Below are positions 12,744 through 25,234 of a stretch of 64,000 nucleotides of DNA, piece by piece. The DNA is taken from positions 744,001 to 808,000 of the forward strand of contig JAFEKR010000013.1 in the NCBI GenBank assembly GCA_019022495.1, given 5' to 3'. The stretch comes from Epichloe hybrida. Taxonomy: Eukaryota; Ascomycota; Sordariomycetes; Hypocreales; Clavicipitaceae. Numbering within the stretch: position 1 is the first letter of the stretch; each line of letters begins with the position of its first letter. The notes below the pieces were generated by a model, which saw only the letters and a program-made list of their open reading frames with translations, searched no databases and was not told the origin of the DNA. Made by a program: the position numbers and the translations under genes.

Positions 12744-14842
12744 AATATAATAAATTACTTAATTTATAAAAGTAATAAGTATATTACTAAGAAGTATAAG
12801 AATAGTAGTAATAAAACCTTAGACTTAAATAAGATTTTAATTAGTTTAGCTTAGGCTTAGGATAATAGTTTTACTATAGAAAAACTTATAAATAAAAGAA
12901 TAAGAATATAGGTATTCTTATAGTAAGATAACTACTAGTTAGTAATACTAGCGCTATTTAATATAAGTATAGAATATTTAATAATTTACCCTAAATTATT
13001 ATTAAAATAGGATTAAAAGAATATAAAGAAAATACAGATAATACTAGAAAGTATAAGTAAGAATAAGATCTTATACTAGGGAATTCTATATAAACTAGTT
13101 AAGGTAAAAGATAGTATAAGCTATATAAAGGTTTACTAAGTTAGCTACTATATTACTAATATAGGAGAGGGAATACTCCTAGGAATAGACTAAACCTTAG
13201 AATATAAACCTATAGTAATAAACTAGAAGTAAGGTTTCTAAAGGTTTTTAATAACTTAGGATTATATTACTTTTACTATAAGTAAGTAATAACTTTATAA
13301 GGTAGTAAAGTAATTTTTTATTATACTATTACTAGTATTACTAAAGATTAAGGTAGTTAACCTAAAGGTAATAAAAGAGAATACTAATAAAAATTTATTA
13401 ATAAATAATATAGTAAGTAATAACCTAAGTTATAGCTTAGTTATAGTAATAGTAATAAAATATATTTATATATTAAAAAAGAAAAAACTAAGAAGTATAA
13501 TAGTACTTTAGGTAGTATATTATAAGGAGTTAGTAGTATTTATGTAAGAAATAAATAGTAATATACCCTTATAGTAAATCCTAGAAAAGTATATAAAATT
13601 TATAAATATATTTTTAAAGGATTTAGCTAGTAAGCTCCTAGAATTAGGTAGTTATACTTATATAATTAAATTAAAAAAAGGAAAATAACTACCCTAGGGA
13701 CTTATATATAACCTAGCTAAAAAAGAGCTAGAGGTACTTAAGGAGTACCTAGTAAGTATATAGGAGAAAAGGTAAATTAAAAGATTAATAAGCCTAGTAA
13801 AAGCTTTAATTTTATTTATTCTAAAAGAATTAAGGAAATTAAGGCTTTATATAAATTATAAAGGCCTTAATAAGATTACTGTTAAAAATAAGGCCCCTTT
13901 ACTACTAATCTCTAAAATCCTTAATTAATTAGTAAGTATAAAGATTTTTATATTACTAAATCTTTAAGAGATATACTACTAGCTATATATATTTCTTACT
14001 AAGAGACTTTATAAGAAATACTAAGGAATTCTTCCTATTAGTAAGAGATAATACTAGTAGTAAAGTAGTCTCTTATATTAAAGATATTATTAATTACTAG
14101 TAAGTTAGTAGTAATATACTATAAGAAACTTATAAGTAAGAGGTAAGTAACTAATATTTTAGTATTTAAAAGGATTTAAATATTTTAAATAAGAATAGAT
14201 ATAGATAATAAAGTAATATTATAAGATATTAGTAATTACTATAAAAGAAGCTATAAAGCTACTAGCTTATAAGTAAGGGTAACTTATAATACTAAGAGAG
14301 AATATAAAGGGAAGAAAAGTATATAAAAGTAAGGGAAAGTAAGCCCCTTTTATATTAGCCCTAAACCCCTAAGTAATTTATATACTATATATAGCTAATC
14401 TAGGAATTATAATATTTATAGTTATAGCTACTACTAGTAAATATATACACTAGCTATAAACTCCTAATAAGATTAATATAATATCCCTAATATTAAATAA
14501 GAAGTTATTTATTTTAAATAGTATATATTACCTTATTTATTTAACTTAATTATAAAACTTAATATAAGTAGTTTACTTACTTAGCACTAATAACTTATTA
14601 GATAAAGGTATATATATTAGAGATAATAAAGTAGTAAGTATATAGCTATTTATAATCTAGAGATTATAAGAGAGATTACCTAGGACTTTATAATATTTAT
14701 CTTAGTAGTTAAAGTAAATATAATACTATATACTAATAGTATAGCTAGTAATATAAATATTACTATAGGTTATATGTAGTATACACACACTAGCTAAGTA
14801 GCTTTTTTTAATTAAGGATAATTATATATTAAGGGGGTAGTA

Positions 14843-15109
14843 TATTAGGAGTATAGAGGCTAGGGAGCTATAGATAGGATAGTTATATAATAGAGCCCTT
14901 AGATAAGCCTTAGGTTATATAGATAACTAAGTAGCTACTAGATAGCTATATGTATATAGTAAGGTATTTAGATAAGGACTACCTATAAGAGATATAAAAG
15001 GTTAGAGTTTAAGACCTTTATATACTTACCCCTAAGTAGTAGCTCTCTACCTATGACTAAGAACCTTAGCCTTCACTCCGTTTATATCTCTCCCACTACA
15101 GTCATAACA
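14843..15109 (+). repeat. Element C 3' LTR
   Basis: A 267-bp LTR ending CAGTCATAACA. Its start is RIP-altered (TATTAGGAG against TGTCAGGAG). It is preceded by the purine tract AAGGGGGTAG at 14831-14840, the expected plus-strand primer. Confidence 0.9.
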
Positions 15110-17751
15110 CATCCTAAAGTTACTTTAGCACCCTTTTAATATACTTTATATATCTTATAGGGTTATTACTATATATTAGGGTGTTATTAAGGTAAATAAT
15201 ATAAAATTTATTTATAAGCCCCTTAAGAGTATTATTAATATATTCCTAAAAAGTAGCTAGTATATTTATTAACCTAAATAGTATTATAAGATATTTAAAA
15301 TGCCTATAGTAGTAATAAAATGCTATCTTTTACTTATTACCTTTATAGATATATAGCTAGTAATATACCTCTTAAAGATTTAGTAATATAAAAATCTTTA
15401 TACTTACTAATTAATTAAGGATTTTAGAGATTAGTAATAAAGGGGCCTTATTTTTAATAGTAATTCTATTAAGGCTTCTATAATTTATATAAAGCCTTAA
15501 TTTCCTTAATTTTTTTAGAATAAATAAAATTAAAGCTTTTACTAGGCTTATTAATTTTCTAATTTACCTTTTCTCTTATATACTTATTAAGTACTCCCTA
15601 AGTATCTCTAGCTTTTTTTTAGCTAAATTATATATAAGTCCCTAAGGTAATTATTTTCCTTTTTCTAATTTAATTATATAAGTATAACTACTTAATTCTA
15701 GGAGCTTACTAGCTAAATCCTTTAAAAATATATTTATAAATTTTATATACTTTTCTAGGATTTACTATAAGGATATATTACTATTTATTTTTTATATAAA
15801 TACTACTAACTCTTTATAATATATTACCTAGAGTGCTATTATACTTCTTAGTTTTTTCTTTTTAAATATATAAGTATATTCTATTACTATTACTATAACT
15901 ATACTATAACTTAGGTTATTACTTACTATATTATTTATTAATAAATTTTATTAGTATTCTCTTTTATTACCTTTAGGTTAATTACCTTAATCTTTAGTAA
16001 TATTAGTAATAATATAATAAAAAACTACTTTATTACTTTATAAAGTTATTACTTACTTATAGTAAAAGTAATATAATTCTAGGTTATTAAAAACCTTTAG
16101 AAACTTTACTTTTAATTTATTACTATAAGTTTATATTTTAGAATTTAGTTTATCCCTAGGAGCATTCCCTTTTCTATATTAGTAATATAGTAATTAACTT
16201 AGTAAACTTTTATATAGCCTATACTATCTTTTACCTTAACTAGTTTATATAGGATTCCTTAGTATAAGATCTTATTCTTACTTATACTTTCTAGTATTAT
16301 TTCTATTTTCTTTATATTCTTTTAATTTTATTTTAATAATAATTTAAGGTAAATTATTAAATATTCTATACTTATATTAAATAGCACTAGTATTACTAAC
16401 TAGTAGTTATTTTACTATAAGAATACTTATATTCTTATTCTCTTATTTATAGGTTTTTCTATAGTAAGACTATTATCCTAAGCCTAAGATAAACTAATTA
16501 AAATCTTATTTAAGTCTAAGGTTTTATTATTACTATTCTTATACTTCTTAGTAATATACTTATTACTTTTATAAATTAAGTAGTTTACTATATTATATTT
16601 ATTTATACTATATTTAAGGCTATTATATTTAAAGTACTTAAATAGTCTTTAGCTTATACTAAGTTACTATAAGCTTTACTATAAGTTATTTATAAGAAAG
16701 CTAAAGTATTATTTCTTATTATTCTTACCCTCCTTATTATAGTTTTTATTATAATTTATTAATATAAATATTATTATAACTTTAGCCTTTTTACCTTAAC
16801 CTTATAAGTAGCTTTATAATATTAGAAACTCTTAGCTAACTATATACTTTCTTATAGTATTATTTAAGCTATTTAGAAAAATTACTATTCTTAAGTATAT
16901 AGGAATTTAGTTAAGTAATTTTACTTTTACCTTTATTTAAAGTCTTAGGAAAGATTAGAAAAACTAATTACTTTTTTACTTAAGGTTTAGTAATATTCTA
17001 GTAGCTTCTAAGTACCTTATATCTTTATCTATTACTTTAGTATTTAGCTAGGATATAAATTTATCCTAAGTATAAGCTAAGTAGTTAACTAACTTATTTA
17101 TTATTATATAATATATTTACTATTACTTTATATTATTAGCTAAATAGTTACTAGTATATATTACCTTAGTTTTATTATCCTAAAAGGTTCTTAAGTCTAG
17201 CTAAAATAGTATATTTAAATTTACTAAGTATACTTATAAATTCTTATAAGTATTACCTTTATATATAAGTACCTTATACTATATTTTAATAAAGCTTTAT
17301 AAGTATATATTTACTATAAACTTAGTATTAAGTAAGAAATCTAGAAATAAGGGAATTCTTTATATATTTATCTAAGAGGTAATTATAAGTCTTTTACTTA
17401 ATCTAGCTAATTATAAGTTTACTTTTATTTCCTTAAGCTATACTTTTATATCTAAGATTTCCTTTCTTATATAAGTATTTTATAGCTTAGCTTATATAAC
17501 CTTATATTACCTTTATAGCTTATTTAAATTATTATTATTACTAGATTTAGTATTACTATATTAGTTAAGTAATATTTACTATACTCTTTTATATTCTATA
17601 GTTAAGGTATTTTAATTACTACCTAGGCATTATAGAATTAAGGCTTTCTTACTAAGTAATATAAGTATATTTTAGGTAAATATTTTATAGCTTCTTTATA
17701 TTTAAATTTAGCTAATAGTTTATTTTCCTTAAAGGGTTTAAGAGTTTAACT
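15110..17751 (-). pseudogene. Element B gag, protease and first part of RT
   Basis: This is the reverse-complement copy of the gag-to-RT part of element C, aligning almost end to end (for example about 15400-15540 minus with 13800-13930 plus). Near 15210-15115 (minus) the RT active-site region reads EYINNTLKGLINKFYIIYLN-NTLIYSNN; both Asp of the expected YLDD box are Asn. The segment stops at the TSD CATCC where element C inserted. Confidence 0.78.
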
Positions 17752-18018
17752 TATTATAACTATAGTAAGGGAGATATAAATAAAGTAAAGGCTAAGGTTC
17801 TTAATTATAGCTAGAGAGCTATTACTTAAGGATAAGTTTATAAAGATCTTAAACTCTAACCTCCTATATCTCTTATAAGTAATCCTTATCTAAATACCTT
17901 ACTATATATATATAGCTATCTAGTAGCTACTTAGTTATCTATATAACCTAAGGCTTATCTAAGGGCTCTATTATGTGACCGTCCTGTCTATGGCTCCCTA
18001 GCCTCCGTGCTCCTAACA
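17752..18018 (-). repeat. Element B 5' LTR
   Basis: A 267-bp LTR on the minus strand, starting TGTTAGGAGCACGG at 18018. The outer end is little mutated, while the inner end (17752-17850) is strongly TA-converted. Confidence 0.9.
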
Positions 18019-18489
18019 TTACCAAACACTATAGTGATTATTAAATTTGGTTGTTATATGTGACACTAGCTAGGTATTACTAGTAATTTTTTTAGTTCCT
18101 TGAAAATTAGATACATTAGCCACAGCTAATGACCCCCAAAAAAAATTAAAAATCAATAAGAAGGTTCTTTAACTAGAAAAGGGCTAAAAATAGGTTTTAT
18201 TTTTAACATTTATAATATAAGTAATACCTCTTTTAGTAGTATTTAGTTAGTTTTACCTAAGTTACTTACTTAGCCCTTAGCTAATTTATATTTCTCTTTA
18301 AGCTCTTATTCTTTTTATTTAGCTTATTTTACTTACCTTATTAAGTTATTCCAGTATATACTTTAATTATAAGTATATTACTATTATAATTTCTTTATTA
18401 GGAAGTAAGTTAGCTAAGCTAAGGTTTATATTATTTTTAAAACTTTTTCTTTAAGGTATAAGATTTAATATTAACTATAATACTATAGT
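18019..18489. repeat. Host repeat X, left arm of a long inverted repeat
   Basis: 18019-18157 matches in inverted orientation the sequence at 32482-32612, and the match continues for a few bases on the far side of Copia E at 39344. A 54-bp segment (18155-18208) recurs as a direct copy at 31791-31844. The rest, up to the ATAGT target site of Copia D, is AT-rich with no recognised coding relic. The arm is cut at its left by element B. Confidence 0.55.
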
Positions 18490-18749
18490 TGTTAGTTACA
18501 CCAAGGTCCTGCGCAGGTATAAGGGTAATCCCGTATGATTAAAGTCAATGATCGTTAGTTAGCTAGCTAGGAAAGAGAGAGAAGAGAGGGAAAGTCTAGA
18601 TGCTAGAAAAGTGAGCGAAATCTATATATAGGGCAAAAGAGAGGGTAGCGAATTAATGCAGCTAATTATATCGCGTGCATCACGCTAGACCTATAATTAG
18701 TCTAGTCTTTAGCTATAATTAAACTAATGAAAATCCAAAGGAATTAACA
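18490..18749 (-). repeat. Element D 3' LTR
   Basis: 260 bp, read on the + strand from TGTTAGTTACACCAAGG to GGAATTAACA. It is partly RIP-mutated; compare its 18660-18749 half with the much better preserved 25140-25229. Confidence 0.92.
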
Positions 18750-21700
18750 CTAGTAGTCTCTCTTTTTCCTTCGTAGCTAAAGAGCTTAAAAACGCAATAA
18801 AAATCAGATTAAAGGAAAGTATACACTAGTAAATCCCTTAATAGGAATCCGCTGCTCTAATTAGCTATTATAGCATTAGTTAATTAAATTAATCCGTTAT
18901 TCCTTGCCTAAGCTCCTGTCTCCTAATATTATAGGTCTCTTTACCTATCCTTTAACATAAATTATTAATTCGTTTAAATTAATTAAAGAGGAAAGTAATA
19001 AATTTAGCAATGCTTTTATTATTATATCCGCTAGATTGTCGTTACTATTAATTCACCTAACTTTGTAGATCTTATGCCTTTCGTATGATTAATAAAGAGC
19101 TATAATATTAATTATTAGTCTTTTCTCCTTTATAGTTCCTAGCTTTATAAGATATTTATATAATAAAAAAGAATTAGTATAGAGAATTATAGGAATTTAA
19201 GGCATCTTTAATTAATCCGTAATCTAATGTAAAGTTATAGAAATCACGTAAGCAATATCTATGCCTTAAACTATACTATATAACTCAGAGGCAAGCGCGC
19301 TATAAGTAACTCTCTTACTCTTTATTAAGCTATATGTAATAATATTGCCTTTTATAATAAAGGTATTATTATCTTGCATTATCTCATTGCTAATTATAAT
19401 TATATATCTAATCTATAAGCTTAGATCCTTATTATTAGCAAGCGATCTATCTATAAACACAAAGAGCTTTGCCTCCTTAAGGACTAAAGGAATATATTAT
19501 AGTCTATGTTATTAATTCTTAATCTACTATTTAAGGCATTTATTAAGGCATGTAATATCTTCCCTAGAGGGTTCTTAGTATTAAGCTATAATTAATAAGT
19601 TATAGGAAGCTTCTAGTTAATATATAGTTATAATATAGCTTCCTTAGGCTTATTATTCTATATAGTCTTACTTTACTATTAGGGATTAAGGATTAACTTC
19701 CTTAATCTTTTAACTCTAGCCTTTCTAGGTTAATATTAGCGAGTTATTAGTGTTCTAGGTTAAGATATAACTATTAAAGATAAGGGGATTCTTAGTAGTT
19801 AATTATTGCTTTTCTTTAGCTATAAAATTAGCCTTCTAAAGCTCTTTCTCTTCTTTTTAGAAGAAGTTATTATTACTTAGTCCTAATATATTATTAGTTT
19901 ATATTCTAATAATACTAAAGAGATTCTTATCATTCAGGGTTATAATTAATAAGCAGGGATTATAGGTTAAGGTTATTATATTAAGGTTATCCCTATAGTA
20001 ATAGAAGTACATTACTTACTAGTAGGTTCTAGCCTTTATAATCCTATAAAGAGGTCTAATTAATTTAATTACAGTCCCTTCTAGAAAGAGATATACAATT
20101 TGCTTTAGTAATCTCATAATAATTAGCCTTCTTAGCACCGTGTGTAATTAAGTGTAGGCTTATGTAATATTACGAATCTAAAGGTAAATACCTCTTTTTC
20201 TTAATAATAGAGTAATAGCTATAATAAGTCATTAGCTTGCTTGTTAAATCGTTAGCGATTGCGTTAGGATAAATTCCTTTTCTTTATTATTATAGCCTTA
20301 TATAATAAGGTAGGATTTCTTATATAGCAAGTCCATCCCTTTGCCTTTAATCTCTCTAACTATACAAGAATTAAAGATTCTATAACCTCTATGCTTCACT
20401 AGGTTATACTTAACGAATTTAAACACATTATAAGCTTATAAAGCGTTAATCTTAGCTTAATTAGATTACTTAAAGGGTTTTCCTAGGGTTATAATCTTCC
20501 CTTCTTAGTAAAGTTAAAGAGTAAGGTTTTAATTAGCCTTTTCCTTTACTATAAGGAATGCTATATTTAGTATCCCTCTAGCTATAGCTTCTTAAATAAA
20601 GGCCTCCTCCTAATCTTTATTTATAAGTATATAGAGCTAAATTAGGCTAATATTCTTCTTAGGGCTATAAGGTCTTTTTTTTCTTACTTTTATTCCTTTA
20701 GGGTAAGGTAGTAAGTCTTTAACTTAATAGCTTCCCTTTAGGGCCTTCTAGGCTTTATAAGCCTTTTCTTTAGACTCTTCTATGCTTATAAATTAAACTA
20801 TAAGGGCCTTTCTTAGTCTCCCTTATTTTCTCTTAGCTAGTGCCTATAGCTCTTTACCTTCTTCTATTAGGGAATCTCTTTTAGTAGTAGTAATTAGTTA
20901 TATAGTTACTTCTTCCTTTATATTATTAAGCTCTATCTCCTACTACTCTAGTCCCTCTATAATATATAAGTCTTTATAGTAAGGCTTTACTACTATAAAG
21001 TAAAACTTTACTAGGCTATAAGGCATGTTAACTATATAGGTCTCTCTATTAGTAGTAAGTAGCTTATAAGGGCTATACTAGTTACCTTTCTCTCTTTATA
21101 TATATATATTAGCTTACAGGGGTAGCTAATATATAGGCGCTATATTAGGGCTATTCTATACTTTAAGGGTATTATAAACCTACTATAAAGCTAGGTAGTA
21201 GTAGACTTTATTAGTAGCTTTATGAATTACTTTAGTATATTAAATAATAAAGATACTTAGTAGTAACTTATCTATTATTTATAGGTAGCCTCTAAAGACT
21301 AGTAAGGTTAGGATAATACTATTTAGGCCTATAGAGTTATTAATTACTTTAATAGCTATTTAAAGACATTACTCTAGTATAAGTTCTATCCTAATTAAGT
21401 CTATAATAATATTATAAGCTTAGCGTAAAGGTCTATAATATCTCTTAACCTTTCTAATACTATTATAGGCTTTAATTAGTATCTTATTAGTCTTAATTAA
21501 TATTAGTTAAGTATAGTACTTAAACTTAGTAAAAGTAAAGTTATTACTAGCATTATATATAATCTATTCTAGAGGTCTAAGATAAGTGTTAATCTAATAT
21601 TTGCAGATAGTATCCTAGATATCTTAAGCTTTTTGCTTCCTTAGATTAAGGAATTAGGCTACCTAGAATAATATTACTAAATCAATAATATAAAGTACTA

Positions 21701-24700
21701 GTTAGCCATTAATTTACACAATATTAATAATAATCTTATAGTTAAATTTGTGGTTATCTTTAATTATAAACTTAAATTAACTAGGGGCCTTTCTATATAT
21801 CTAGTAATAGTAGTAGACTTTGGTTAATTCCTTAATTACCTAGTATTTAACTTTATAACTAGCTTAGTAAAGGATCTTTATAAGTTATTAAATAGAAGGG
21901 TAACTAAGTTAATAATATAATTAACAAATATCTCCTTCTAAAAGGTAGAAGGTAACTATTTCTCTTGCTTCTAGTAACCACTAAGGATAGCCTTATTATT
22001 ATATAATAAGTATAGTCTTATTACCTTAGATAAGTATATTAGTAAGGTTATTAATCTTAACTTATATTTTATCTATATTAGTAATTAAGAAGAGAAAGGG
22101 GGTAGCTATATTAAGGATATAGAATTTAAGCTCTCTAAGTTTTATAGGTATATAAAGGATTCCTTTTATAACTACTAATCTAGCGCTAAATATAATAATT
22201 TAGGGTTTATAAGGGGTTACCTTTAATAAAGGTATTAATCTTAATAAAGCCTTTACTTATACCTCTCCTATAGTTAACTTTCCTATAGCGCTAGTGTTAG
22301 GTATAATCCCTCTAAAGACCTCTTTAGAATAGTGTTCTTTAGAGATATAGTAAATTAAGCCTTTATTACACTCTTATAGCTTATAGAGCTCCTGCCTAAG
22401 GAATATATGTTAGAAGGCTTAATTATTTAGGGTTATAAGGATATTAATATTAGTAGTATTATAATTAGTTTATAATCTAAAGCAAAAGAATTATATAATA
22501 CTTAGGTGTGCTATTAATAGTAGCTTCTCTATATTATTATTATTATCTTTAGCTTCTATATAGGCTAAAAGATATAATTCCTAATTCTAACCTAAGCCTT
22601 TATTAGGCTTGTTATTATCTTACCCTTTATAGGAGGTAAGGAATACCTAGAATCTTTTCTTTAAAGGGAGTGTATAATATATTTTACTAGCTTACTAGTA
22701 GTCCTTTTTCTTTTAATATTCTTTAGTAAAGTAATTAGAGAACTAGCAGCCACTCTTACTATATATAAAGCAGCGCTTAGTGCTTAGCCTAGGGCTTTAT
22801 CTATAATAACTTCCTTTGCTATAGGGGGATAATCACTATCTATACTAATAATCAGTAAATATAGCCTCTAAAGGGTCTCCTTATTAGTACTAAAGGTATT
22901 AGAAGGGCCTCTTATTTAATTCCGTAATAGTAATTACCTTACGAAGGTCTTTAGTAAGACTTTTAAAGCCTAGAGAGTGTATATATTTCACTATCTAATA
23001 TTTAGGCACACTAGCTATAGTATTTAAGGCTTACTTATAGAGCTTAGTATTTACTATTTTAGTAAGGTATAGTTCTCTGTGGATTTTCTTAAGGGTTAAT
23101 AATATAATCTTAAGGTAATTAAGCTTGCTTTTATTAGGGTTCTTCTTAATTATATTCTTTAATATTATACTACTTTATTAGTAGTAATAGAATTACTAAT
23201 TACTTTCTATCTTAAAGTATTAATAAATATAGGCAATTATCTCTTTATAGGAATAGTTATTCCTAAAGAGGTAATTAAGGAAGTATTATTTAGTATTACC
23301 TATTAACATAATAGGGAAAGCCTTCTAATAATGCGTTTAAGGAAGGTTAATTCTATTATACTTATTTTTAAAGAGCATAATCTTTAGCGTTAAGAAGTTA
23401 TATAGCTTCCTACTATAGTAGTTACTATCCTTATATATCTTTATAAGCTCTAAGATCTTCTTTATAATCTAATCTTTAGAGGCGAATTACTATAAAGGCA
23501 TATTTTATTATAAATAATAGTCCCCTAGTTGTTATTAATAATAATTATTAGGATAAAGCTATTAATTTAATATTAATTATTATAGGGGCTCTTATAAAGG
23601 TTTACGCAGTCTTTAGGGTTAGGGAAGGTGGATTTCTAGGGTAGGTTGTTAGGGCTGTTAATGTTAAGGCTCTGGGGGTTTAGAAAGTTATAGTCTCTCT
23701 TATAATCTCTCCTATAACTAAAGAGACATTAAAGTTTAATAAAGTACTTCTTTAAGGGATACTAGGATTAAATATCCTAGGCCTTGCTTAATAAGAACAC
23801 TATAATTTTATAGAGAATTATGTAATTCTCTAATAACTTCCTTTATAGCCCTTTTAAAGGCGTCTTTAGACTAGCCTTTAAAGTCTTCTTAGAATAATTC
23901 CTATAGGTTATTATCTCTTTAACCTTAATACTTACTAAGGTTTATAAATCTTATAATCTAGTTATTAAGCTTAAGCTATATAGTAGTCTCTAGATCTAGC
24001 TTAATAGATTCTTTTTAATTACTAGAGAAGTTATAAGTAAGCTATTAAAGGCATAAGGGTAACTTATACTCTTAGAGTCTTTTAGGGGTAATAGTTAAAG
24101 CCTTACTATTACTAGTAGCCTTTACTCTTATAGAAGGTCTAGATTCCTTTACTATCTTTAACTATAAAAGGAATATTACTAATTTATTATTTTTACTACT
24201 AATTAAGCTCCTATATTTACCTATTACTATTATAAGGTTCTTCTTTCGCATTTTAAGAGCGTTATCACTCTAATAAAATTAGAAGATTATGAAAATAGGA
24301 AAACAAAAGAAAAAGCAGTAGAAGTAGTAAAAGTAGTAATAAGAATAAATTAATAGAGATAAAGAAAGCAATATAAGTTCTAAAAGTAACTAGAAAATAA
24401 TAGGAAAAGTAATAAGGGAATAATAGGAATTACTACTTCCTGTTTTTTATAAAAAGGAGGGAAAGAGGTAATCTCTCTCTCTTACTAATAAGCATAAGGC
24501 AAATAGCACTAAGAGTAAAGGGGATAAAAAATAAGTAGTAAATGCTTGTAGGGAGAGATTAAAGGTCTGTTAGAAGGTAATGTATTAAAGGGAATTTATA
24601 GGTGTGTTAGCTAGCTTAGCTAATGTTATTTAATATTAGGTTTGAAATAAATGCCTTATAGCAATAGATTCGGTTAGTTAGTTAGTTTTCTTATAATAGA

Positions 24701-24969
24701 TAATAAAATCAATAATTAATAACAATATCCTAGATAAATATAACGAAGTTATATCCCTTAGCCTAAGGGTTAATAGATTAATTCCTTAGAAGCCTAATAA
24801 GCTTATAACTAGGATTCTAGTCTCTTCCTTTAGTATACTTATATAGTTATATCTCTCTACCACAATAACTATTACAGTATAATAAGGGGTAGTAGTAGTA
24901 GTGTCTAAAGAAATATTTTTTCTTATAATACCTAGCTTATCTATAGTTATAAAGTTAACCACTAATTAG
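18750..24969 (-). pseudogene. Element D gag-pol relic
   Basis: Minus-strand Copia polyprotein remnant. Integrase at about 21860-21560 reads IIDLVILF and INTYLRPLE, corresponding to the family's central-domain segment with the conserved IDTYLGPP-type block. The terminal RNase H peptide NDNLAD-IIIKALLN ends near 18970. The CA-rich knuckle-like segment lies near 22790-22700. The frame is broken throughout by TAG/TAA, so no protein is possible. Confidence 0.8.
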
Positions 24970-25229
24970 TGTTAGTTACACTAAGGTCCTGCGTAGGTAT
25001 AAGGGTAATTCTATATAATTAAAGTCAATAATCATTAGTTAGCTAGCTAGGAAAGAGAGAGAAGAGAGGGAAAGTCTAGATACTAGAAAAGTAAGCGAAA
25101 TTCGTATATAAGGTAAAAGAGGGGGTAGCGAATTAATGCAGCCAATTATATCGCGTGCATCGCGCCGGACCCACAATTGGTCTGGTCTTTGGCTACGATT
25201 GAACCGATGAAGATCCGAAGGAATTAACA
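24970..25229 (-). repeat. Element D 5' LTR
   Basis: 260 bp, the direct partner of 18490-18749. The outer 90 bases (about 25140-25229) keep CpG- and CpA-containing sequence that is TA-converted in the other copy. Confidence 0.92.
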
Positions 25230-25234
25230 ATAGT

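Larger units (their letters stand above)
11320..15109 (+). mobile_element. Element C: internally deleted Ty3/Gypsy copy nested in element B
   Basis: Complete LTR-to-LTR insertion of 3790 bp, starting TG (11320) and ending CA (15109). It is flanked by the perfect 5-bp TSD CATCC at 11315-11319 and 15110-15114. Both LTRs are 267 bp. The interior has gag with a knuckle at 12702-12743, protease and the beginning of RT (to about 13990). It then jumps to sequence that in element B lies beyond integrase (about 7535, minus), so most of RT, all RNase H and integrase are missing. It could have moved only with enzymes supplied by an intact relative. Confidence 0.92.
6605..18018 (-). mobile_element. Element B: Ty3/Gypsy retrotransposon, split by element C and cut by element A
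   Basis: Minus-strand Ty3/Gypsy relic. It has a complete 5' LTR (17752-18018), gag/PR and the first part of RT (15110-17751), then the remaining RT, RNase H and integrase (6659-11319), and about 54 bp of its 3' LTR (6605-6658). The two halves join seamlessly once element C is removed: codons running RVLK-L-D up to 15115 (minus) continue as DANLYINLKKY from 11319 (minus). The 3' LTR stops exactly where element A ends. Stops from CAG/CAA/TGG are dense, indicating heavy RIP. Confidence 0.88.
18490..25229 (-). mobile_element. Element D: Ty1/Copia retrotransposon, RIP-mutated
   Basis: Bounded by two 260-bp LTRs (18490-18749 and 24970-25229) and the perfect 5-bp TSD ATAGT (18485-18489, 25230-25234). 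Minus-strand relic frames include the Copia integrase (about 21860-21560) and the C-terminal RNase H tail NDNLAD then KALLN near 19060-18970. The order integrase before RT/RNase H is the Ty1/Copia arrangement. Stops are dense in all frames. It is an inverted, full-length sibling of element E. Confidence 0.92.

Noticed and set aside
18490..25229. Possible LINE interpretation of D because of repeated terminal segments
   Set aside because: TG...CA ends, equal 260-bp direct LTRs, 5-bp TSD and integrase establish an LTR retrotransposon.
25039..25230. 63-codon open frame on the minus strand
   Set aside because: It lies within the Copia D LTR (24970-25229); open only because this LTR end escaped RIP.
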